A stretch of DNA of 64,000 bases from Chrysoperla carnea (lineage: Eukaryota > Arthropoda > Insecta > Neuroptera > Chrysopidae): positions 73,157,597 through 73,221,596 of the forward strand of contig NC_058341.1 of assembly GCF_905475395.1 (NCBI RefSeq), given 5' to 3'. Of the stretch, positions 8,476-17,200 are shown piece by piece (the first letter of the stretch is position 1; each line of letters begins with the position of its first letter). The notes below the pieces were generated by a model. It had not been told where the DNA came from. It did no database searches and saw only the letters and a list, made by a program, of their open reading frames with translations. The translations under genes and the position numbers were made by a program.

Positions 8476-9633
8476 TTATAAATTATTATCAATATTTTTA
8501 TGTCCTAAAGCTAATGTATCTATTTTATTGTCTAAAATTACACGTTTATCATCATCTGCTGATAAAGTTTTTTTTCTTTGTTTGTTGGTATGTATTTCAA
8601 ATTTCTTTCTCTGAATTCTATACATATCACTGTATAGACTTCTACCTTCCTCATCAAACAGAGTTTCCACATAATCATTAAATGTTATTTTCTTCAGACT
8701 AGCTTTAATAACTCCTTTTGCCTTTTTTGTTACATTTTCTGATTCTAATTTAAAAGAATACATTTTTGATTTTAAAGCCCAAAAGTGAGTTATTATTTTC
8801 CCGTTTGCTTCATCCTTGAAACATCCTAAAACTTTTTTATTGGCTCTAGGTATGTTAAAAATGTTATTTTCAGGATAATCTGAAGTATCAAACATTTCAA
8901 TGTTATGCTTCATTCTCTGATAAATGTCCATCTCGTTAGGATTGTCTCTAATTATATGATATATTAAACTATCAGTATCACTATATGCAAGAGATAAGTT
9001 GGAAAACCATTTTTTCATGTATTCATAATGAAATTCAAACATGGGTAGCTTGGAAAGTTCTAGAACACATGCTCCTACTATTATTGGTTTATTAAATTTG
9101 AGTTCTGAGTGTTTTAATTCAATAACCATTAAATTGTCACCTATAATCGTAAATTTTTTACAATAGGGACTGCTTATTAAATTCCTAACTCCGTTTTTTC
9201 CTTCATATTTTGAAACTAATTTACAGTTAGATCTTTTACGTACAGATTCCATTGTTTTCCCAAACATTGCGTTGTTCATTAATTTAAAAAAATCTTTTTC
9301 AAATGAATTTTTTGCATTAGTTCTTTTTAAAGTATTTAAATCAATGTATTTCTTCAACCACAATGATTGACGAAAACGTAGAATTCTATGCTTTGCTGTT
9401 AATTTTAAACCATATTTTAACGCCTGTTGCAAATTTTTTAAATGTAGAATATATTTTTTTTTACTATAAAAGCTAGTTACTAATTTTTGATGTTTGTTAA
9501 TTATTCTATGTTCTGGTAAAAAAGGAAAATCGTTGTGAGAATCATGTAAATCTGTAGGATAATCAATATCAACTTCTAACATATTTAATTTACATAGTGC
9601 GTACATGTTTGATGGAAAATTTTTAAATGTCAA
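8476..9633 (-). pseudogene. Protein-primed DNA polymerase B, C-terminal half only
   Basis: 385 codons. Palm/fingers motifs are present: motif B in FFKLMNNAMFGKTMESVRKR (~111-130) and motif C YSDTDSL (~217-223), then the thumb region. The exonuclease domain, terminal-protein region and motif A seen in the copies at 17-20 kb and 58-60 kb are missing. The reading frame runs into the candidate terminal-repeat sequence at about 9584, so the first ~17 codons are not polymerase. A deletion joined mid-polB to the terminal region. It cannot be a working polymerase by itself. Convergent with integrase, as in the other modules. Confidence 0.85.
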
Positions 9634-9842
9634 ATGTTAATAAATATCCTTGAAAGAATATATGCGTAATACTTCTTAGATTTAAATAGTATGTAAAATA
9701 TTTGATTATATGAACTAGTCAAGGTAATTTTAAGTAAATTGTATGTATATTAATAATTATTTATTCTTCCTGTTATTCAAACTAATATATGTTTTTTAAG
9801 TATATAAAATTTTTTATGATTCAATTTAAGGGATAGTAAATG

Positions 9843-9850
9843 TATATAAG
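9843..9850 (+). promoter_or_regulatory. TATA box of the IIDLQGF gene
   Basis: TATATAAG followed by ACCAACAATT, 87 bp before the ATG at 9937. In the inverted arm the corresponding stretch near 47965 has a degraded TATA. Fragments of this start region (TAAGACCAACAATT) are fused directly to the coding part in tandem copies 2-4, which therefore lack the leader and ATG. Confidence 0.45.
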
Positions 9851-9936
9851 ACCAACAATTATAGATTTTTTTTTAGTTTTAAAATTCCTTTCGGGAACTA
9901 TATTAATTAATTTGAATAACTTTAGAAAAAAAAAAC

Positions 9937-10407
9937 ATGAATTCCACAATAATTGATTTACAAGGATTTAAAGACGGAGAGAATAATTTTATAGTAAAAG
10001 AGTTGGCTCTTCTAAAAAATGGAAGGGAAATGGTACATTTCCTAATCAAACCTCCCTATAAATAGGAATGTCTAGATAGAAAATCACAAGCATCGAATAA
10101 CTGGATTAGTAGATACCAACATGGACTAAAATGGGAAAGTGGAACTGTATATTTCAAAGATGTTAGAAAAATTGTTGGTGATATACTAAAAGAAGAGGAT
10201 GGAAAAATTTTAGTTAAGGGGGAAGAAAAATCAAAATGGTGTGAGCATTTATTTAATATTAATGTTTACAACGTAGAAAATTTGTGGGATTTTGATGAAA
10301 AGAAATATAATAATATTGATGAGAAATTATTAACTAAATGTTTTTTCCATGAAAAAAATTGTGCTTTAGTAAATGTTTTTAAAATTCTTCATTCATATGA
10401 AGAATAA
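9937..10407 (+). pseudogene. IIDLQGF-family accessory gene, copy 1 (nonsense at codon 43)
   Basis: Full-length copy of the 156-aa gene seen intact at 47405-47875, with its own promoter and ATG. The codon at 10063-10065 is TAG where the family has TGG (KPPYKW). The rest of the frame is open to the normal HSYEE end. Family pattern: IIDLQGFK near the start, a KELALLKNG block, LIKPPYKW, a W.S.YQHGLKWESG block, an ILVKGEEK block, CFF..KNCALVNV. Function is not known. The alternation of an early D.QG and a later KG.EK recalls RNase-H-like exonuclease folds, but catalytic acids are not clear, so I do not assign an activity. Confidence 0.6.
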
Positions 10408-10891
10408 AAAAAAGATTGGATGTAAGACCAACAATTGATATTTACAAGGGTTTAAAGATGCAGAGAATAATTTTATAGTAAAAGAGCTGACTCTTCTAAA
10501 AAATGGAAGGGAAATGGTACATTTCCTAATCAAACCTCCCTATAAATGGGAATGTCTAGATAGAAAATCACAAGCATCGAATAACTGGATTAGTAGATAC
10601 CAACATGGACTAAAATGGGAAAGTGGAACTGTATATTTCAAAGATGTTAGAAAAATTGTTGGTGATATACTAAAAGAAGAGGATGGAAAAATTTTAGTTA
10701 AGGGGGAAGAAAAATCAAAATGGTGTGAGCATTTATTTAATATTAATGTTTACAACGTAGAAAATTTGTGGGATTTTGATGAAAAGAAATATAATAATAT
10801 TGATGAGAAATTATTAACTAAATGTTTTTTCCATGAAAAAAATTGTGCTTTAGTAAATGTTTTTAAAATTCTTCATTCATATGAAGAATAA
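10408..10891 (+). pseudogene. IIDLQGF-family gene, tandem copy 2 (start lost)
   Basis: 484-bp unit nearly identical to copy 3. The upstream leader and ATG are missing: the promoter-proximal ACCAACAATTGAT is joined straight to the coding sequence with a TGA in frame. Coding sequence is otherwise open (TGG at the position of the copy-1 TAG) to the HSYEE end. The first in-frame ATG is at 10514, giving at most a 125-residue product without the N-terminal block. Confidence 0.6.
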
Positions 10892-11375
10892 AAAAAAGAT
10901 TGGATGTAAGACCAACAATTGATATTTACAAGGGTTTAAAGATGCAGAGAATAATTTTATAGTAAAAGAGCTGACTCTTCTAAAAAATGGAAGGGAAATG
11001 GTACATTTCCTAATCAAACCTCCCTATAAATGGGAATGTCTAGATAGAAAATCACAAGCATCGAATAACTGGATTAGTAGATACCAACATGGACTAAAAT
11101 GGGAAAGTGGAACTGTATATTTCAAAGATGTTAGAAAAATTGTTGGTGATATACTAAAAGAAGAGGATGGAAAAATTTTAGTTAAGGGGGAAGAAAAATC
11201 AAAATGGTGTGAGCATTTATTTAATATTAATGTTTACAACGTAGAAAATTTGTGGGATTTTGATGAAAAGAAATATAATAATATTGATGAGAAATTATTA
11301 ACTAAATGTTTTTTCCCTGAAAAAAATTGTGCTTTAGTAAATGTTTTTAAAATTCTTCATTCATATGAAGAATAA
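10892..11375 (+). pseudogene. IIDLQGF-family gene, tandem copy 3 (start lost)
   Basis: Second 484-bp unit. It differs from copy 2 by a single coding change that I can see (CAT to CCT, His to Pro, near 11317). Near identity means the last duplication is very recent, or an assembly or gene-conversion effect. It lacks the same leader and ATG. Confidence 0.6.
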
Positions 11376-11860
11376 AAAAAAGATTGGATGTAAGACCAAC
11401 AATTGATGTTTACAAGGGTTTAAAGATGCAGAGAATAATTTTATAGTAAAAGAGCTGACTCTTCTAAAAAATGGAAGGGAAATAGTACATTTCATAATCA
11501 AGCCTCCCTATAAATAGGAAATATCTAGATGAAAAATCACAAGCATCGAATAACTGGATTAGTAAATATCATCATGGTCTCAAATGGGAAAGTGGTACTA
11601 TATATTTCAAGGATGTTAGACAAATTGTTGGTGATATACTAAAAGAAGAGTATGGCAAAATTTTGGTTAAGCGAGAAGAAAAAGTGAAATGGTGTGAGGA
11701 TTTATTCAATATTATTGTTTACAACATTGAAAATTTGTGGGACTTTAATGAAGAAAAATATAATAATATTGATGAAAAAGTATTAACAAAATGTTTTTTC
11801 CATAACAAAAATTGTGTGTTAGTAAATGTTTTCAAAATTCTTCATTCATATGAAGAATAA
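11376..11860 (+). pseudogene. IIDLQGF-family gene, tandem copy 4 (start lost, nonsense)
   Basis: The most diverged unit of the array and closest to the copy at 47405-47875 (shared NIIVYNIE, FNEEKYNNID, FFHNKNC). It carries a TAG in the same KPPYK-W codon as copy 1, plus a nearby change, and lacks the leader. The downstream open part starts at ATG 11663. Probably the oldest member of the array. Confidence 0.55.
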
Positions 11861-12221
11861 AAAAAAAAAGATTGGATGTCTGTATATGGAAGTAAATTAT
11901 ATAATAAGCATATTTATAATTCTTCCTAGAAATAAATTTTGACTCTAAAAAATTAAATGTAAAATCTAATATAATATTAAATATATTTCAAAGTAATTAT
12001 TTGATATTAGTTAATCCAAATCCTTTTTCTCTTTGTTTTAGATAAATTTTCAATTTCAGGATGGCAAATTTTTTCATTTAATAAATATTTATTATTATAT
12101 CCTATATAAAAAATTATCATTTTAATGAAAAATTTTTAACCAAATATTGAAGTGACCTCAATTTGACAATTTTGTGTTTCCTTAAATACAAACTTTGTTA
12201 TTACTTTCTGGTTTGACTTCA

Positions 12222-12285
12222 TAGCTTAGTGGTTACAGCACTCGCCTTCCATAAAAAAGGTTAGCGTTCAAATCTCACTCAAGTT
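12222..12285 (+). repeat. tRNA-like sequence inside the terminal repeat
   Basis: A-box TAGCTTAGTGG at 12222-12232 and B-box-like GTTCAAATC at 12266-12274 at normal tRNA spacing. The anticodon loop would read CTTCCAT, but the anticodon stem after it (AAAAA) does not pair and no acceptor stem closes. This is a tRNA-derived sequence, not a working tRNA gene; it could still recruit RNA polymerase III. The same sequence occurs inverted in the other arm (47095-47155). Confidence 0.55.
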
Positions 12286-12324
12286 ATAACAATTTTTAAA
12301 AAATCCAACTTTATATTTGTACGT

Positions 12325-12565
12325 CACTAGCCAAGGTTTATAACCTTGCAACCGGACAATGATCCAAGTAATTACGTCACCAGACAATGAGACAGATAAT
12401 TACGTCACTAGATAATAACCTTCTTACCAGACAATGTTGGGGGGTGTGGCAGACATTTACGTCATCAGACAAGTTCAATAACCTAACAAGACATTTACGT
12501 CACCAGACAAGTTCAATAACCTAACAAGACATTTACGTCACCAGACAAGTTCAATAACCTGACAA
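12325..12565 (+). repeat. Iterons TTACGTCACCAGACAA in the terminal repeat
   Basis: At least six imperfect copies of a 16-bp motif (A/T)TTACGTCA(C/T)(C/T)AGACAA lie between 12325 and 12555. The last three sit in tandem 38-bp units with the core GTTCAATAACCTAACAAGAC. The inverted copies lie at 46800-47050. They contain an ACGTCA (CRE/bZIP-like) core. Repeated sites near an element's end suggest binding of a terminal or replication protein, or a transcription factor. Confidence 0.6.
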
Positions 12566-12639
12566 GGTTGGGGCAGACGTCATAATGATCTTAGGGTTAA
12601 TGACTCTGCTGTTCCAGAAATGGCAATTTCCTACTACTC

Positions 12640-13405
12640 TTGATAGACCCCAAATTCATGCTATTAACGGAAACGAACAAAAGTTTATTTCCATAAAAAC
12701 CAATATAAAGAATGGCGACGTGCTTATCCCCCATGTTGAAATTGACGATAACATAAAAATCTTACCTTGCGTATAATACGAAGCAAATAACTTCATTGCT
12801 AAAGTACTTGTGACTAACGACTCACAAAGGAAACAAAATACCAATGTAGATGCATTATCTCGTATACAACTAAATAACAACGAAACTCACTCTGTTGATG
12901 TTGAAATATCTACTCAACATTCAGCCGACGAAAACCTCTATAAAGGCATACCTATAGCAGAAAGAGCCTTAAATGAATTCAACAATCAAATAATATTTAA
13001 AAAAACCATTATTAACAAACATTCTAATCTTTCATTTTTTAAAAATACTAGAAAACGACAAGTATTTGAAAATCCCCACTTTAAAAACGAATCAATCACG
13101 AATATATCAATGGTATAAGATCCCATCATCTAAATGAATCAAAACTAATTCAAGATTTAATAAAACAAAATAACCAAAATTTACTCAAAAGAATCGAAAA
13201 GAAAAACGAACCTTTAAATAACCCACCTACACTAGTAGAAGGACAAACAACTTACGTAAAAGTTAACCAAAGAAATTCTAAATTACTACCAACTTTTGAC
13301 AAAGTCAAAATACAAAAGGATAAAAAGTTAGCCTTTACAACCAATAAGAATAGGAAGTATCATAAATCAAAAATTAAAACGAGAAAATCTTCTTTGCAGG
13401 TTCGC
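12640..13405 (+). pseudogene. Errantivirus pol fragments
   Basis: A first piece (to 12776) resembles the protease-proximal part of Gypsy-type Pol. After a stop, a piece with NVDALSRIQLNN (12850-12890) matches the end of the reverse transcriptase/RNase H region, where xxADALSRI is typical. After another stop at 13118 the frame (about 13130-13400) resembles the C-terminal tail of an errantivirus integrase, ending in a basic RKYHKSKIKTRKS stretch. Several internal deletions and stops; not functional. Confidence 0.6.
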
Positions 13406-14964
13406 AATGGCGACTAGAATTTCATGACTTGACGCATACACAGGGACTACTAGCACTTAACTTAGGAAAAACCCTGGTAACCACCCACTACAATAATCTT
13501 ATCCATATAGTAGACTTAAATAATTTAGAAACTACAACTTAAGAAATTAAGAATACTTTAAATAAATTAGAAGAAAATACTACATTTTTTTATAACCCTG
13601 ATCTTCAACAATCTGCTCAAAATCTATTAGATAAAGTTTATTCACTTAAAATAAATCACCGACATACCCGTGGATTAATAGACGAATTAGGCAGTGTAAT
13701 TAAGAAAATTACTGGAAATATGGACAATGACGACGCTCTAGAAATAAACAAACAGATACGCAATTTACAAGACAATTCCCTTCTGACTCAAGATTCAATT
13801 AACAATCAACATAAACTAAACTCTCAAATGATCCAACGGTTCTCGAACATCACCAAACTCATAAACACAGGACAAATGCGATTACAAATTATATCAGAAT
13901 CCATAAAAAACTTCAGTAATATCGAACATCGACTACTTGCTACTCAAATTCACTTTGCTTTACAAACCCAAATCACTACACTTACCGATCATGTTGATAA
14001 CATTATCCAATCAGTGCAATTGGCACAACTTGGCTTATTATCAAAACACATTTTAAATAAAAATGAATTATCACTTGTTAAAAGCAAACTCCCACAAATC
14101 ATTCAAAATTATAATGACGAACAAATTTATGAAATCCTAGAATTAAAAGCGTATTTCAACAATTCTAACCTTATTTTTGCTGTACAAATCCCACAAATGA
14201 CCAATGAATCATACACAACTTACAGACTAAGACCTCTACCCACAAATCATAGTACAATAATTATCCCAAAATCCAACTACCTGCTCCTTAATAAAAAACA
14301 ATATTCATTCGTAACCAAACCTTGCAAGGAAATAGAACAACTCTATATGTGTAAACAATTACAATTACAAAATAACTCAATTAATACTTGCGAAGTAAAA
14401 ATCCTACAAAACGAACCAGCGCAATGCACGTTACATCACACTGTCGAAACAAGTTTCATAGAAGAAGTCGAAAATAACCACATAATTGCTTACGTTAATA
14501 AACCTATAAATATTAATACCTGCGGAAAAAACATCACTAATTTTACTGGAAAACTGTATATCCATTATAACAAATGTATGGTTATTATTAATGGTATAAT
14601 TTATGGAACCATCTCATCAAGTACTTCTACTTATAAATTGGAGCAAATAATCTACAACGACATGGAAATAACGCAATTATCCAACGATTCTACATTGGAT
14701 GTATTAAACTTTAAAACTCTAGAAAACACAAATGAACTGGAACTCATCAAATATCAACATTATACTCACGTTTCTACAAATATTATTATTTTAATTATTT
14801 TTCTTATTGCAATATTTATTTTTAGCTATATTAAATATTATAAAAATAGAAAGAATCGTGCTAGAATTATCGAAAAGATAAAATATACGCCTTCAGCACC
14901 CCAAGAGCCAGTGGAGCTTACACAAAAAGCCCCAATAACTTTTCTGTTTAAAGCTCCATCTTAA
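13406..14964 (+). pseudogene. Errantivirus env (baculovirus F-like fusion protein), one stop
   Basis: The frame begins just after a splice-acceptor-like TTTGCAG (13392-13404) and carries one TAA at 13540-13542; from 13543 it is open to 14964. A furin-type site RHTR followed by GLIDELG (about 13660-13690) marks the cleavage and fusion peptide shared with baculovirus F and Gypsy Env. The ectodomain has coiled-coil heptads and many cysteines. A transmembrane segment (about 14785-14830, INIIILIIFLIAIFIF-like) and a short basic tail follow. It encoded a class I membrane fusion protein. The single stop makes this copy inactive unless read through. Confidence 0.78.
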
Positions 14965-14973
14965 GGAGGGAGG

Positions 14974-15345
14974 AGTTATATATGCTAAATTCACTTATAC
15001 TATTAATTAGTATACTCATATAAAATATGTCAAGGACGTTATTAACAAATATGCAATGACGTATTTTATACACAACATTTATAAATAGCTTTCTAAAAAC
15101 ATCCTTATTAAATTGCATTCCAATCTAATGACGTATTTCACATACATCATTTATAGACAGCTTTCTAAAACACCCTTATCAAACTGCATTCCAATCTAGC
15201 GATACTTTCTAAAAACAAACCAAAATTTAGTATATAAGCCATCGTTAAATTGATAACGATTGTCTTTTTCATTACACAAGTTCGGCTTCTTGCACGCTTG
15301 ATTGTAGCGAACTAGCGATAGAATTATAAGTTGTATAATTGTTAT
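14974..15345 (+). repeat. Probable 3' LTR of the errantivirus
   Basis: Starts with AGTTAT right after the polypurine tract, as Gypsy-type LTRs do. The U3 holds two direct repeats of ~75 bp (about 15056-15130 and 15130-15200, core TGCATTCCAATCTA, TGACGTATTT). A TATA box (TATATAAG, 15231-15238) and a downstream start region follow. The 3' end is not sharply defined; I place it before the TA run at ~15347. Confidence 0.5.
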
Positions 15346-15563
15346 TATATATATATATATATAGATATGTTTAATAGGTTGATAAACTCTTCATATAAAA
15401 TATTAAATGTGAAGGTGGTTATTTTGTTCTAGAATGGCGACCGCTTTCAGAGTTTTGATTAGATAAGCTCTGGAAGAAATGGAAGTTCCTACATCAGACC
15501 CGATAATGTTGATTTTTATATTCAAGATTGTATAGCCATTTATAAAAATAAATATATATAAAT

Positions 15564-15943
<380 letters not shown>

Positions 15944-16652
15944 TAGAGAGTTTGTAGTTATTATAAGTAAAAATTCCGAATCGGGTGTATTTTTATTAGA
16001 TCCTAAGAAATTTGTAAATTATAATTATTCGTGGAATATGTTGCAATATGAAGACGGCATTTGTGATCCATACTTAGAACCAGGTTACTGGAATATTGTC
16101 GGATTCAAATGTAGCGATTCTTTAGTAGTTAAAAATAGAAATTTAGGCATAGATGATAAAGGAGCTATTTCTTGGACTATCGAATACACTCATATTGAAA
16201 GGATCGTTACTCATATGTCCGACATTATGAATACGACAAAATCTTTACTTAAAAGATATTTCGTGAAATCTTTACGTAATAGGAATAGAAAATTTTACGT
16301 CAAACTAGATTTTAAAGACGTTAAGTCTGGTATAGATGTGAAAGCAGGAAGTACGGTCTCTCGCACTATGTATGAAACTTGGAGACTGAATCATAATGAC
16401 TATATGAGATTGTATGAAGACGCGTGAGTGCTCAGATTTCGGTCTTGTGAAGGTTATTGAAAAAAATTTTTTTATAGTTTTTTTTTTTTAATAGGAAGAT
16501 ATATTTTTATCACATTTCTTGTTTATTTCATAATGATAATAATATGTAAGTTATTTACAAGGGTTTTATTATTTAAAGTTCATCACGGTAATTAAAAATA
16601 AAGACTAGTTTTTCAAATAGGAATATTTAGCTATAATCAAAAATTTTTTGGG

Positions 16653-16660
16653 TATATAAA
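16653..16660 (+). promoter_or_regulatory. TATA box of the leader gene
   Basis: TATATAAA, 74 bp before the ATG at 16727 of the two-exon leader gene. Confidence 0.5.
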
Positions 16661-16726
16661 GCCATAAAAATCATTTTGTTTTCATACTTTACTTAGCACA
16701 AATCTAAAGGTGAACGAAGATTAACA

Positions 16727-17112
16727 ATGGTCTATGGAACGAAAAATGTAAGTGTTTTAAAATATTTTTTTTCTCAAATTTGTTCATTTTTTCTTTTGCT
16801 TTTAATTAGTTTATGAGCGATTGGCATTGTGAAAAAACCGATCAAATGTTGTTAAAGGCTGCCATACGAATGGAGAGGGATTTAAAAAAAAAAAACAAAA
16901 TAATAAATAATATTATCCTTCTCAACTCTTTCCATTTCCCAACAGAAAACTATACCCCCTTAAACTTGGAGGAATATATATTGTTTCCTTCTATTTCCAC
17001 CTCTAATTCGGTAAATGATTCAATTACAGAGATAAATAAGGCTGAATTGGATATATATTTAAAGCCCGATCCCCCCCTAAAATCCATCACCAGACCAGCA
17101 TCCATCAAGTGA
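16727..17112 (+). CDS. Polinton 'leader' protein (WxC..ELE family), two exons
   Basis: Exon 1 16727-16747 (MVYGTKN), intron 16748-16809 (GTAAGT...TTAG), exon 2 16810-17112. The exon-2 start DWHCEKTDQML aligns with three other leader copies: DWECETTNDAL (44745), DWDCDITDELL (48694), and a degenerate one at 56 kb. Shared features are an early W-x-C, an acidic/Tyr-Pro segment (EEYILFPS here) and an ELDIYL/ELEAYL motif. The middle looks disordered. It lies directly upstream of polB in every module. Function is unknown; regulation or recruitment of host replication factors is a guess based on motifs in the copy at 48.6 kb. Confidence 0.55.
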
Positions 17113-17200
17113 ATTCAACACCCAAAAAATCTGCCTATATTAAAAAGTGGCAACGATTTGGCTTCCATCCGCAGATAAAGAAAAATAAAAAAGATAATTT

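Larger units (their letters stand above)
9584..12639. repeat. Polinton terminal inverted repeat candidate (left arm)
   Basis: Read inward from 12639, this sequence matches 46733-48234 in inverted orientation. The match includes the promoter, the IIDLQGF gene, a tRNA-like sequence and a set of ACGTCA iterons. The arm is longer here only because the gene has been tandemly multiplied (three extra ~484-bp units) and there is one ~160-bp indel. The outer end reads AGTAGTAGG inward, which agrees with the AG start known for Polinton termini. In both arms polB lies just inside, pointing away from the arm. Confidence 0.6.
12640..15345 (+). mobile_element. Errantivirus (Gypsy-type endogenous retrovirus) remnant
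   Basis: From left to right: disjointed pol pieces, a 3' integrase-like tail, an env gene, a polypurine tract (AAGGAGGGAGG, 14963-14973) and a probable 3' LTR. The left side is cut at 12639 by the terminal repeat of the Polinton, as if the Polinton had inserted into the retrovirus. The 5' LTR, gag and most of pol are absent from this window. Confidence 0.72.

Noticed and set aside
12222..12285. A functional tRNA gene
   Set aside because: A and B boxes are present, but the anticodon stem and acceptor stem do not pair.
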